64,000 nucleotides of DNA, from positions 186,001 to 250,000 of the forward strand of contig DAIODP010000001.1 of assembly GCA_036746695.1 (NCBI GenBank), in the 5' to 3' direction. Under the pieces are notes generated by a model. That model saw only the letters and a list, made by a program, of their open reading frames with translations, was not told the origin of the DNA and ran no database searches. This DNA is from UBA3006 sp036746695 (GTDB lineage: Bacteria > Actinomycetota > Acidimicrobiia > Acidimicrobiales > Ilumatobacteraceae). The translations under genes were made by a program, and so were the position numbers. Below are positions 1 through 7,809 of this stretch, piece after piece (the stretch's first letter is position 1; every line of letters begins with the position of its first letter).

Positions 1-57
1 GTCGGCGGTGCTACGAAGCTTGATGATGGGGCGCTTATCTTTACTTTTTGCGGCCAT
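1..57 (-). CDS. rpmG: 50S ribosomal protein L33, 5' part only
   Basis: The reverse strand from the ATG at 57 reads MAAKSKDKRPIIKLRSTAD and runs off the left edge, so only 19 codons are visible. The KDKRPIIKLRSTA start matches bacterial L33, a small protein of the large ribosomal subunit. Zinc-binding L33 has a CxxC pair just after this point (ITLxCxxC); here the equivalent residues are LRSTAD, which indicates the cysteine-free form. It lies 10 bases downstream of L28 on the same strand, so the two are probably cotranscribed. The rest of the gene is outside the window. Confidence 0.88.
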   Translation of the reverse strand, partial: MAAKSKDKRPIIKLRSTAD

Positions 58-67
58 GGCGTGATGC

Positions 68-304
68 TCAGACTTTCTGTCCGGTTGCGCGGATGTCGGC
101 GACTACTCGCTCGATACCCAACTTGTCGATGGTGCGAAGGCCCTTGGAACTGACGTTGAGGTTGATCCAACGCTTCTCAGATGGCAGCCAGAAGCGCTTC
201 TTGTGGGAGTTGACCTTCCACCAGCGCTTGGTCTTGACATTGGAGTGGGATACAGAGTGGCCCGTTGAAGGGCGCTTTCCGAGGACGTCACAGCGATTTG
301 GCAT
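68..304 (-). CDS. rpmB: 50S ribosomal protein L28
   Basis: This is a 78-residue protein with the L28 signatures CDVLGKRPSTGHSVSHSNVKTKR near the N-terminus and SSKGLRTIDKLGI in the C-terminal half. The length equals that of the E. coli-type L28. Only one cysteine is present (residue 5), so this is the form without a zinc ribbon. It binds 23S rRNA in the large subunit. It sits directly upstream of L33 and is divergent from L31 type B across a 46-base gap. A TATACT hexamer ends 6 bases before the ATG, which suggests a leaderless transcript. Confidence 0.95.
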   Translation of the reverse strand: MPNRCDVLGKRPSTGHSVSHSNVKTKRWWKVNSHKKRFWLPSEKRWINLNVSSKGLRTIDKLGIERVVADIRATGQKV

Positions 305-310
305 TGGACA

Positions 311-316
311 AGTATA
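311..316 (-). promoter_or_regulatory. -10 element of rpmB-rpmG
   Basis: TATACT on the minus strand, 6 bases before the rpmB ATG. Transcription would start at or next to the A of the start codon. No convincing -35 was found. Confidence 0.6.
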
Positions 317-335
317 GACAGGGCCAACCCCCCGC

Positions 336-341
336 TACACT
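336..341 (+). promoter_or_regulatory. -10 element of rpmE2
   Basis: TACACT on the plus strand, 9 bases before the ATG at 351. It abuts the alternative ATG at 342, so that ATG would lie between the -10 and the start of transcription. This favours the start at 351. Confidence 0.5.
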
Positions 342-350
342 ATGAAAACT

Positions 351-638
351 ATGAAGAAGGAAACACACCCCGAGTACCGCTTTGTTGTCTTTGAGGACTC
401 CTCCGCCGAGTACCGATTTCTCACCCGCACCACCATGAACACCGACCCGTCGAAGACGGTTGTCTGGGACGATGGCGAGACGTACCCGCTGGTGCAGCTT
501 GATATCAGCAATGCCAGCCACCCATTCTTCACCGGCCAGATGAAAATCATCGACTCCGCCGGTCGCGTCGAGCGCTTTAACAAGCGTTACGGCACACGCA
601 AGAAGGCTGTCACCAAAAAGGAACCCGTACAAAAATAG
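351..638 (+). CDS. rpmE2: 50S ribosomal protein L31 type B
   Basis: From the ATG at 351 the protein begins MKKETHPEYRFVVFED, the standard opening of L31 type B. It continues through FLTRTTMNTD, YPLVQLDISNASHPFFTGQ and RVERFNKRYG, which are family landmarks. There are no cysteines, as expected for the zinc-independent type B form. An in-frame ATG at 342 would add three residues, but the family start and the position of the TACACT hexamer favour 351. A basic C-terminal tail (KKAVTKKEPVQK) extends past the usual end. It lies divergent from rpmB-rpmG and could be controlled with them. Confidence 0.93.
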   Translation: MKKETHPEYRFVVFEDSSAEYRFLTRTTMNTDPSKTVVWDDGETYPLVQLDISNASHPFFTGQMKIIDSAGRVERFNKRYGTRKKAVTKKEPVQK

Positions 639-650
639 GGTTTCGACGCG

Positions 651-2054
651 CTACTTCAGCGTGTCAATTATCTTCGCAATCCCCTCGACAGTTGTACGTG
701 GGTTCACGATGCAAAATCGCAATACTGTTTCGCCCTGCCAGCTGCTTGGCACTACGAACGCAATTCCCTTAGACAGAATGCGGTCGCTCCACGACTGATA
801 TTGGGCCGGGCTCCAGCCCGAACGCCGGAATACCAGAACCGAAAGTTCGGGCTCCAGCACCAACTCAAGGTGTTCGCTTTTTCGGATGAGTTCGGCGCCT
901 TGGCGAGTTACATCAAGCGTTACTTCCATAGCATCGCGATACGCATCGGTGCCGTGCATGGCAAGGCTGAACCAGAACGGCAAGCCACGCGCACGCCGAG
1001 ACAAGTGGTGCGCCAGATCGGCTGGGTTCCATGCCTCATCACGGTGTTCTGCTTGTTGCAGCACGTCCAGGTATTCCGCATGTTGCGTGTGTGCGTTGCG
1101 GGCCTCTTCCGGGTTGCGATAGATAAGCGCACACGAGTCGTACGGGCCGAAGAGCCATTTGTGCGGATCAACAATCAGGCTGTCGGCGTGTTCGATGCCG
1201 TTGAACAAGTGGCGAACGCTTGGCGCGCACAGAGCCGCCGCACCGTACGCACCGTCGACATGGAACCATGTGTCGAGCGCCTTGGCTTGTTGCGCCATGC
1301 CTTCTAAATCATCTACGACGCCAACATTGGTGGTGCCCGATGTGGCGACAATTGCACAGACGCGTTTCTTGTCTTGCCTGCTTAATGACGCAATGAATTT
1401 TGCTGTTGCCGCACCACTCGTGCGGCCGCGTTCGTCGGCTGGCACTTTGAGCACATCGGCGTCCATCACCTTTGTTGCTTGTTCCACAGATGAATGAGAA
1501 CCGCCCGATGCAACGATGAGCGGCCTTGTCTTGTCCATTGATCCGCGGGCACGATGACGCCATCGCCAACGCGCAGCCAACAGCGCCGACAAGTTGCCTG
1601 CAGTGCCGCCAGCGACGAACACGCCACCAGAGCCTTCTGGCATCTTGGCTAGATCAACAATCCATTGGATTGCCTGATTCTCGGCGTAGACGGCGCCCGC
1701 GCCCTCCAACCATGAGCCGGCGTAAATATTGGAAGCGGCGACTACGAGATCGAAAAGAACAGAACTTTCCGTTGGTGCACCAGGAACGAACGAAAGAAAC
1801 AACGGGTGATCCACACTGATGCATGAAGGCGCGAGCTCGTCGGCGAATTCGCGCAGTACATCGAGCCCATTTCTGCCTTCGGGCTTGATGGTCTGACCAA
1901 CGATCGAATTCAGTTCGCTCAGCGTGTATGGCTTGTCGAGTGGCGGCGGATCCATCTTGATTCGTTCCATCGCGTACTTAACGATTGCAAGGGCCAACTC
2001 GGCGCTTTCCTCATCGTAGAAATGCATGAGTTGGGGTTTAGAGATGTCGGTCAC
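651..2054 (-). CDS. PLP-dependent group II decarboxylase
   Basis: About 467 residues resembling the aromatic-L-amino-acid and glutamate decarboxylase family. The N-terminal part has FYDEESAELALAIV. The middle has VFVAGGTAGNLSALLAAR, then VDGAYGAAALCAPS and DSLIVDPHKWLFGPYDSCALIY, where the lysine in DPHKW is the expected PLP Schiff-base residue. The C-terminal domain carries the usual VLRFCIVNPRTT. The substrate cannot be read from the sequence. The open frame extends to 2198, but that stretch lies inside the upstream ribokinase-like gene. A GTG at 2054 overlaps the ribokinase stop (TAGTG), and an ATG at 2027 (MHFYDEES) is the alternative. The two genes are translationally coupled if 2054 is right. 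Confidence 0.82.
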   Translation of the reverse strand: MTDISKPQLMHFYDEESAELALAIVKYAMERIKMDPPPLDKPYTLSELNSIVGQTIKPEGRNGLDVLREFADELAPSCISVDHPLFLSFVPGAPTESSVLFDLVVAASNIYAGSWLEGAGAVYAENQAIQWIVDLAKMPEGSGGVFVAGGTAGNLSALLAARWRWRHRARGSMDKTRPLIVASGGSHSSVEQATKVMDADVLKVPADERGRTSGAATAKFIASLSRQDKKRVCAIVATSGTTNVGVVDDLEGMAQQAKALDTWFHVDGAYGAAALCAPSVRHLFNGIEHADSLIVDPHKWLFGPYDSCALIYRNPEEARNAHTQHAEYLDVLQQAEHRDEAWNPADLAHHLSRRARGLPFWFSLAMHGTDAYRDAMEVTLDVTRQGAELIRKSEHLELVLEPELSVLVFRRSGWSPAQYQSWSDRILSKGIAFVVPSSWQGETVLRFCIVNPRTTVEGIAKIIDTLK

Positions 2055-2962
2055 TATTGCGTGCTCATTGCTTGTTGTACCTGCTTCAGCGTTGGCAACG
2101 ACGGGACTGCGCCGTGCACGGTTGTTGCAAGAGCACCACCTACTGCCGCAACCTTCGCCGCATCGAGCACTGCCCTGCCTCGGGCAATTTCCGAGCACAA
2201 AGCGCCAATGAATGCGTCGCCGGCGCCAACGGTGTCCACTGGTGTCACAACGAATGGGTCAACATGGTTCGATGATGAAGGCGTTTCGACTGTCGCACCA
2301 TGAGCGCCCAGTGTTGTAACAACTGTTGCAACGCCCTGGCCAAACAACACACTGGTGCCACCAAGCACTTCAGATTCGGTTTCGTTCGGCACGATGATGT
2401 CGGTGAGCGCGAGTATTTCTGGTTGTAGGCGTGACGCAGGCGCCGGATTAAGCACAGTTACCGACCCATTGCGCCGGGCTGTTTCGAATACGCTCAGAAC
2501 GGTTTCAAGCGGTATCTCGAGTTGAGCAAGCACCACTCGGGAAATTGGTAGTTGCAGTTGGCTTTGAGATCCGACGAAGGCATTGGCACCTGCAATTACG
2601 ACAATTGCGTTTTCACCGTGCTTATCGACGTTGATGAAAGCCCTGCCTGTTGGTGCTGACACCGTGAGCAGGTGGCTGGTATCAATGCCCTCCTTCTCAA
2701 GAATCGCCCTCAGCATTGCTCCAGCATCGTCGTTGCCTACGCAACCAACGAATGCAGTTCGTGCGCCCATGCGAGCACACGCAACCGCCTGGTTCAGCCC
2801 CTTGCCACCGGCATGTTCCGCATAACCATTTGCAATCAACGTTTCGCCGGGCTTGGGCAAACTCTCAAGAGACGCAACAAGATCAAGATTGGCGCTACCG
2901 ACCACCACTACATCGAAGTCGGGAGTGATTGAAGCGCCTGTCACCTCTCTACTTTGACACAT
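2054..2962 (-). CDS. PfkB-family sugar kinase, ribokinase-like
   Basis: About 303 residues with both PfkB signatures: HAGGKGLNQAVACARMG near residue 50 and DTVGAGDAFIGAL near residue 240, where the aspartate of GAGD is the catalytic base. The opening VVVVGSANLDLV is typical of ribokinases, which phosphorylate D-ribose with ATP. A nucleoside hydrolase is divergently encoded next door, and nucleoside-type ABC transporters occur later in the window. A role in using the ribose released from nucleosides is therefore plausible. Start choices are ATG 2983, ATG 2962 or GTG 2944; conserved sequence begins only around FDVVVVGS, so the exact start is uncertain. Confidence 0.83.
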   Translation of the reverse strand: MCQSREVTGASITPDFDVVVVGSANLDLVASLESLPKPGETLIANGYAEHAGGKGLNQAVACARMGARTAFVGCVGNDDAGAMLRAILEKEGIDTSHLLTVSAPTGRAFINVDKHGENAIVVIAGANAFVGSQSQLQLPISRVVLAQLEIPLETVLSVFETARRNGSVTVLNPAPASRLQPEILALTDIIVPNETESEVLGGTSVLFGQGVATVVTTLGAHGATVETPSSSNHVDPFVVTPVDTVGAGDAFIGALCSEIARGRAVLDAAKVAAVGGALATTVHGAVPSLPTLKQVQQAMSTQ

Positions 2963-3009
2963 TGGACCTAAGCAGATGCCCATTTAGGTTGACGATTAGA
3001 GTCGGAGAA

Positions 3010-3942
3010 ATGATTTCACCGCTACAAATGATTGTGGACTGCGACCCTGGGCATGATGACGCAATCGCACTTGTTGTCGCTGCAAAGTACGCCAACCTCG
3101 TAGGGGTGACGACGGTTGCAGGCAATGCGCCGATTGCGGCCACAACCCGCAACGCACGAATTGTTCTGGACATGATCGGATCCTCTGCCCCTCTGCACCA
3201 AGGCGCGCACCGCCCGTTAGTTGCACCGCCAAGAGACGCCGCCTATGTACATGGCGAAAGTGGGCTGGACGGTGCCGACTTGCCTGCACCTTCCCGAGCA
3301 GCCGATAGCAATGATGCCGTTTCATACATCATCGAGACGTGTCGTGCGACTGAAGGCATTTGGCTGGTGCCGACTGGGCCTTTGACGAATATTGCCCTGG
3401 CGTTACGAAGTGCACCCGATTTACGCGACCGCATTGCGGGCATCTCGTTGATGGGTGGCGGCACATTCGGCAACCGAACCACTGCTGCAGAATTCAATAT
3501 CTGGGCCGACCCGGAAGCTGCCTCCATGGTGTTCGAATATGGCGGCAAGCTCATCATGAGTGGCCTAGATGTGACACACAAATTGCAGGCGACGCCAGAA
3601 CGTATTGCCAAGGTTCGCGCTCTGCCTGGCCGCTTAGCTGCGGTACTCGCCGATCTTTTCGTCTATTTCTCTGATGTCTACGTAAGTCGTCACGACAATA
3701 TGCTCGGCGGCGCTGTTCACGACCCGTGCGCGGTGTTGGCTCTCACGCATCCTCAGTTGTTCACGACTGTCGATCAACATGTGCGAATCGAAACGTCGGG
3801 AGAACTGACACGCGGCATGACGGTGATTGACAAGCGCGGTTTGATCGAGCGCCTTGATCCAAACTGCACCGTTGTGTGGGACGTAGATGCCGAAGCCGCC
3901 TTTGACGTGATCGTAGATTCGATCGGCAGTTTTAGTAACTAG
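3010..3942 (+). CDS. Inosine/uridine-preferring nucleoside hydrolase family protein
   Basis: Starting at ATG 3010 the protein has 310 residues and opens with MIVDCDPGHDDAIAL, the DxDxGxDD calcium- and ribose-binding motif of nucleoside hydrolases. VGVTTVAGNAPI, the GPLTNIALAL segment and LMGGGTFGNRTTAAEFNIWADPEAA, where EFNxxxDPEAA is diagnostic, follow in the expected order. These enzymes cleave the N-glycosidic bond of ribonucleosides to give base and ribose. A GGAG ribosome-binding site lies 2-3 bases upstream of the start; a longer frame back to 2929 would overlap the divergent kinase. Pairing with the ribokinase-like gene suggests a nucleoside salvage function. Confidence 0.92.
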   Translation: MISPLQMIVDCDPGHDDAIALVVAAKYANLVGVTTVAGNAPIAATTRNARIVLDMIGSSAPLHQGAHRPLVAPPRDAAYVHGESGLDGADLPAPSRAADSNDAVSYIIETCRATEGIWLVPTGPLTNIALALRSAPDLRDRIAGISLMGGGTFGNRTTAAEFNIWADPEAASMVFEYGGKLIMSGLDVTHKLQATPERIAKVRALPGRLAAVLADLFVYFSDVYVSRHDNMLGGAVHDPCAVLALTHPQLFTTVDQHVRIETSGELTRGMTVIDKRGLIERLDPNCTVVWDVDAEAAFDVIVDSIGSFSN

Positions 3943-4698
3943 TTAGCGCCACGCCAACAATTGCTCGACAAGACCTAAATCGAACGGTCCACCGCTGGCA
4001 AGAATGATGTGTTCTGCGCCCGCCTCTTTGTACTGAGCAAATATTTCGGAAGTTACTTCTTTCGGATAGATGGCAACCGTACGCTCGATTTCACGTGGGT
4101 TACGGCCAACCTTGGCGCACCATTCGTCGAGAATACGCAATTTGTTCGCGTAACTTTCTGGCGGGCCGAAGTAGTTGTACTGATCGGCGTATTCCGCAAC
4201 GAGACGCAATGTGCGCTTCTCGCCACCGCCACCAATCATCAGTGGAATCGAACCACGCACTGGTTGCGGGTTCAGTTTCGCCATGCGTTCTTTGATAACA
4301 GGAAGGCCTGCTTCAAGAAGCTTGAGGCGCCCGACGGCATCACCAAACTCGTAGCCGTATTCGGTGTAATCGCGCTCGAACCAACCGGAACCAATGCCCA
4401 ACACAAAACGTCCATCGCTGATGTGGTCGATTGTGCGCGACATGTCTGCCAACAGCTGTGGATTGCGATAGGTGAAGCAGGTGACTAATGCACCGACAGA
4501 TGCGTGGCATGTGTCTGCCGCCATGGCGGCTAGCAGCGTGTAGCACTCGAAATGGCGTTCCTCTGGGTCTCCCGAGAGTGGATAGAAGTGATCCCACGTC
4601 CACAAGCTGTCGACACCCATTGCATCGGCGGCACGCCATGCCGTGCGCATCTCTTTCACTGTTGTTGCCTGTGGCCAGAGTTGTACGCCGATTTTCAT
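3943..4698 (-). CDS. LLM-class F420-dependent oxidoreductase
   Basis: A 251-residue luciferase-like (LLM) TIM-barrel protein. It opens MKIGVQLWPQATTVKEM and contains DSLWTWDHFYPL, LLAAMAADTCHASVGALVTCFTYRNPQLLADMSRTIDHISDGRFVLGIGSGWFERDY, and IPLMIGGGGEKRTLRLVAEYAD, all hallmarks of actinobacterial F420-dependent members. The cofactor assignment follows from the family. The substrate is unknown. It lies 21 bases downstream of the aldehyde dehydrogenase and is probably cotranscribed with it. A GAAGGAT ribosome-binding site precedes the ATG. It converges with the nucleoside hydrolase with no gap. Confidence 0.9.
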   Translation of the reverse strand: MKIGVQLWPQATTVKEMRTAWRAADAMGVDSLWTWDHFYPLSGDPEERHFECYTLLAAMAADTCHASVGALVTCFTYRNPQLLADMSRTIDHISDGRFVLGIGSGWFERDYTEYGYEFGDAVGRLKLLEAGLPVIKERMAKLNPQPVRGSIPLMIGGGGEKRTLRLVAEYADQYNYFGPPESYANKLRILDEWCAKVGRNPREIERTVAIYPKEVTSEIFAQYKEAGAEHIILASGGPFDLGLVEQLLAWR

Positions 4699-4719
4699 AT
4701 GTGGATCCTTCGTTGCTAC

Positions 4720-6084
4720 TTAGATGAACTTTTTAAGAATAGAGAACTTGCGCTTCGTATATGGCGGATATGCAAGCGGTGCATCCAACATTGTGGATCG
4801 CTTCAATACAGGCTTGAGATGTTGAAATACATCAACACCAGATTGCCCGTGGTACGCGCCCATGCCGCTTTCGCCAATGCCACCGAACGGCAAGTACGGG
4901 CCAGTCATGTGCATGATGGTGCCGTTCACCGTTACGCCACCCGAAGTGGTTTCTGCAACAACTTTTTCATTCACGCTGTTGTCTTGTGCAAACACATACA
5001 GCGCCAGTGGGTGTGGGCGGCTATTCACGAAACCGATCGCCTCGTCGATGGAGCCGACTTCGAGAACGGGAAGAATTGGGCCGAAAATCTCTTCTTGCAT
5101 GACGGCCGAGTTTTGATCTACGTCAACCAAGACGGTTGGCGCGATGTAGCGCTCTGCCGGCTCTGATTGACCACCAATTGCAACCTTTCCAGAAGAAATG
5201 AGCGACGTAAGCCTCGAGAAATGCTTCGGCGAAATGACTCGCGAATAATCCTTGCTTGCGTGGGGATCTTCTCCGTAAAACTCGGTGATTGAAGTGCGAA
5301 TGGCTTCAACAAGTTCGTTCGCGATCGACTTGTGCGCAAGAACATAATCTGGTGCGACACATGTCTGGCCAGCGTTGACATACTTGGCCCAAGCGATTCG
5401 CCGTGCAGCGACAGCGATGTTTGCCGATGCGTCAACGATGGTGGGGCTCTTTCCACCAAGCTCGAGCGTCACAGGTGTGAGATTTTCTGCAGCGGCGCGC
5501 ATAACCACACGACCGACCGCCCCGTTTCCTGTGTAGAAAATGTGATCAAACTTTTGCTTGAGCAACTCTGTTGTCTCTTGCACGCCGCCCTCGACGATGG
5601 CTACTGCCTTGTCGGTGAAATACAGCGCCACAATCCTTGCAAGCACTCGCGACGTTTCGGAAGACACTTCCGATGGCTTCATTACCACTGCGTTTCCAGC
5701 AGCGATGGCACCTGCAGCGGGAATGAGCAACAACTGAACGGGATAATTCCAAGGAGCGATAATGCACACGACACCAAGCGGTTGTGGAATTCGCATAGAG
5801 GAACCAGGTTTGGTGACCATTGGGGTGGGCACCTTTCTTGGCGCGGTCCACTTCTTCAGGTTTTTCAGCATCAGTTTCACTTCGGTAATGGTGAAACCAA
5901 TGTCGTAAAGCCAGGCCTCTTCTACCCCGCGTCCAAGATCGACCTTAAGGGCCGCCGACAGCTCGTCTTGATGCTTCTCGAGCATCGTGATCATTGTCTC
6001 GAGTTGGGCCTTGCGCCACGCCAAAGGCCGAGTGATTCCCGAGTCAAATGCTTGTCGGGATCGCTGAACAATCGATGAAATCAT
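4720..6084 (-). CDS. Aldehyde dehydrogenase, class 3-like
   Basis: A 454-residue NAD(P)-dependent aldehyde dehydrogenase. Visible motifs are the Rossmann-region PLGVVCIIAPWNYPVQLLLIPAAGAIAAGNAVVMKPSE, FYTGNGAVGR, the catalytic-glutamate motif VTLELGGKSPTIVD, and the catalytic-cysteine motif NAGQTCVAPDYVL. The C-terminus has PFGGIGESGMGAYHG. The shorter length and the APWNYP and GESGMGAYHG forms resemble the class 3 (fatty or aromatic aldehyde) group. Its natural substrate cannot be decided. It is followed by the LLM oxidoreductase. A TAGTGT hexamer lies 7 bases before the ATG, suggesting leaderless transcription. Confidence 0.93.
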   Translation of the reverse strand: MISSIVQRSRQAFDSGITRPLAWRKAQLETMITMLEKHQDELSAALKVDLGRGVEEAWLYDIGFTITEVKLMLKNLKKWTAPRKVPTPMVTKPGSSMRIPQPLGVVCIIAPWNYPVQLLLIPAAGAIAAGNAVVMKPSEVSSETSRVLARIVALYFTDKAVAIVEGGVQETTELLKQKFDHIFYTGNGAVGRVVMRAAAENLTPVTLELGGKSPTIVDASANIAVAARRIAWAKYVNAGQTCVAPDYVLAHKSIANELVEAIRTSITEFYGEDPHASKDYSRVISPKHFSRLTSLISSGKVAIGGQSEPAERYIAPTVLVDVDQNSAVMQEEIFGPILPVLEVGSIDEAIGFVNSRPHPLALYVFAQDNSVNEKVVAETTSGGVTVNGTIMHMTGPYLPFGGIGESGMGAYHGQSGVDVFQHLKPVLKRSTMLDAPLAYPPYTKRKFSILKKFI

Positions 6085-6091
6085 GGAAATG

Positions 6092-6097
6092 ACACTA
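6092..6097 (-). promoter_or_regulatory. -10 element of the aldehyde dehydrogenase gene
   Basis: TAGTGT on the minus strand, 7 bases before the ATG at 6084. It lies just 5 bases beyond the 3' end of the tRNA-Gly gene. Confidence 0.4.
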
Positions 6098-6102
6098 ACT
6101 GG

Positions 6103-6174
6103 AGCGGACGACGAGATTCGAACTCGCGACCCTCACCTTGGCAAGGTGATGCTCTACCACTGAGCCACGTCCGC
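6103..6174 (-). tRNA. tRNA-Gly (GCC)
   Basis: On the minus strand a 72-nt cloverleaf runs from GCGGACG to a matching CGTCCGC plus discriminator U. The D-arm is GTGGCTCAGTGGTAGAGCA, the anticodon stem-loop is CACCTTGCCAAGGTG with anticodon GCC, and the T-arm contains GTTCGAATC. CCA is not encoded. Confidence 0.97.
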
Positions 6175-6179
6175 AGGTA

Positions 6180-7133
6180 TTACGGATTTGAGTTTAGCAG
6201 GGGGTCTGCGGTGCTCAACACGTCGCGCTGAACTCTTTCGCTGGTGCCAAACCGCACCACTGCGGCGAGTGATGCGAGCACAAGCACCGATCCGAATGCT
6301 TGCCACGTGCGAATGGTCTGCCCAAAAAAGACCCAGGCAAAAAACATTGAAAGGACAGGGCCAATAAGACAGATCAATGACGAGGTGCCGGCCGCAACGT
6401 AGCGCTGGGCCCACACCATGGTGGTGTGACCAACAGTTCCCGACAGCAATGTCATCGCCAAAATAAGCCAAGCATCGTGGATGGAAATCGAAGTGAGGTC
6501 ATCGCTGGTTATTGCTCCCCACGTTCCTGCAATTACTGCCTGAACAATGGAGACGCCGAACATGAATGACCATGTATTGATTCCGCCAACGCGGGCTTTC
6601 TTTGATGCCACGAAATAGCCGGTCCAGAACACTGCGTTTGCAAGTGCGAATGCGTCGCCGCGCAAGGTTGCTATTCCCCCGCTGCCAGCACCGAGCGCAA
6701 CCATCGCAACACCACAGAAACTTGTAACTGCAAATATCACCTGCAAAACACTGATCTTCTCTTTGAGAAAATATGGGGCTACAAAGAGCGTGATTGCAGA
6801 AGCAACGCTGCCGATGATGGTTGCATTGGCAATTGAAGTTGTACGGAATGAGACAAAGCCAAAAATAGTGGAAACGCCGAAGAACATTCCAGGGATGATG
6901 CTCACCTTGAGTGTCTCAAAATTGAGTGGCGCTTTTCTGCTTAGCACGATTGCAAACAAAATGAACGGCCACAACAGCACCCGGTAGAAAATTGTGGAGT
7001 TGATCGACATGTCAACTGCCAATGTGAGGCTTGGACCTATGCCCCAAACAAGGTTTGCGACGAGAACGCCACTAATCGGAAAAATCTGTGCGCGCGCACC
7101 GATGGCGCGACTCGCGGACGAAACTCTGTTCAC
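6180..7133 (-). CDS. EamA (DMT) family transporter
   Basis: A 317-residue protein made of about ten hydrophobic segments, the layout of the two-repeat EamA/DMT drug-metabolite transporters. Recognisable pieces are LVANLVWGIGPSLTLAVDMSINSTIFYRVLLWPF in the first repeat and FWTGYFVASKKARVGG opening the second. IGPVLSMFFAWVFFGQTIRTWQAFGSVLVLASL closes the protein. Such proteins usually export small metabolites or amino acids; the substrate is unknown. Its ATG overlaps the stop of the upstream 76-residue gene by ATGA, so the two are translationally coupled. It is unlike the two closely related EamA proteins later in the window. Confidence 0.88.
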   Translation of the reverse strand: MNRVSSASRAIGARAQIFPISGVLVANLVWGIGPSLTLAVDMSINSTIFYRVLLWPFILFAIVLSRKAPLNFETLKVSIIPGMFFGVSTIFGFVSFRTTSIANATIIGSVASAITLFVAPYFLKEKISVLQVIFAVTSFCGVAMVALGAGSGGIATLRGDAFALANAVFWTGYFVASKKARVGGINTWSFMFGVSIVQAVIAGTWGAITSDDLTSISIHDAWLILAMTLLSGTVGHTTMVWAQRYVAAGTSSLICLIGPVLSMFFAWVFFGQTIRTWQAFGSVLVLASLAAVVRFGTSERVQRDVLSTADPLLNSNP

Positions 7134-7360
7134 GCTTTGGTATCGGGCGGGCGCAAGTCGACGCGCAGTACCAAGAAACCATCTTCTATTGCGGCGCTTG
7201 CATCACCGATCATTGCAAAGTCTTGAAAGTCGGTCTGTGCCTGATTAAGGAACATTTGCCTTTCTTCGCCAGCAACTGGAGGAAGCGGCCGACGCTTAAC
7301 GGCCGAGGCCCGCTCCTTAAATCGTGCAATCATTTCTGTTGGATCGAATTGACCGGCCAT
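7130..7360 (-). CDS. Small conserved hypothetical protein
   Basis: A 76-residue soluble protein with no motif I recognise. The N-terminal half (MAGQFDPTEMIARFKERASAVKRR) looks helical and basic; the C-terminal half ends in DGFLVLRVDLRPPDTKA. It is judged real because its stop overlaps the ATG of the EamA transporter by four bases and a TAGTTT hexamer sits 6 bases before its ATG, giving it its own leaderless promoter. Function unknown; a link to the transporter is only suggested by coupling. Confidence 0.68.
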   Translation of the reverse strand: MAGQFDPTEMIARFKERASAVKRRPLPPVAGEERQMFLNQAQTDFQDFAMIGDASAAIEDGFLVLRVDLRPPDTKA

Positions 7361-7366
7361 ATGACA

Positions 7367-7372
7367 AAACTA
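7367..7372 (-). promoter_or_regulatory. -10 element of the 76-residue gene and EamA
   Basis: TAGTTT on the minus strand, 6 bases before the ATG at 7360. Confidence 0.5.
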
Positions 7373-7377
7373 GACGA

Positions 7378-7800
7378 CTAGCCGCGAAGAAGCGGGTCTA
7401 TCGCCGCATGCTTCTGAGAATCTTGCTGCCGAGGAATGTCCTCAGAAGGATCAATATCTACTTGTGACTCGTCTGCATCCAACCGACGCGGAGGCTTCGG
7501 TCGAGATTGGACTTTTGTCAAGTGCTTGCGCGCCTGAACATGTTGCAACTGGCGCCACGGTGCAAGGAACGCATCTTTTTCGTCATCTGGCAACTGCATG
7601 TATTCGCGTTCACTCATCAGTTCTAGGGCTGCAAGCGCGGGAGACTCGGGGCGGGCCGTTGTCCAGAACCACCACGTGAGGTACGCGAGGCCAAGACCCG
7701 CGCCAATGAACAACAGCGCCAACAACGACACCCGAACGAATAGCGCTAGAACGCCTACTGAAACAAGAACCACGTGGAACAAGATACCGCACCAGCCCAT
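7378..7800 (-). CDS. Hypothetical membrane protein
   Basis: From the ATG at 7800 the protein has about 140 residues. Two adjacent hydrophobic segments (ILFHVVLVSVGVLALFV and LLALLFIGAGLGLAYLTWWFW) are followed by a charged cytoplasmic tail that includes ALELMSEREYMQLPDDEKDAFLAPWRQLQ and a basic, proline-rich region. I do not recognise the family. The frame stays open to 8133, but the upstream extension lies opposite a divergent gene and has no protein-like features, so the start at 7800 is preferred. Confidence 0.62.
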   Translation of the reverse strand: MGWCGILFHVVLVSVGVLALFVRVSLLALLFIGAGLGLAYLTWWFWTTARPESPALAALELMSEREYMQLPDDEKDAFLAPWRQLQHVQARKHLTKVQSRPKPPRRLDADESQVDIDPSEDIPRQQDSQKHAAIDPLLRG

Positions 7801-7809
7801 ACTGAAGTT

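Noticed and set aside
2055..2198. N-terminal extension of the PLP decarboxylase
   Set aside because: Low-complexity, Cys/Arg-rich residues not found in the family, lying fully inside the ribokinase-like gene.
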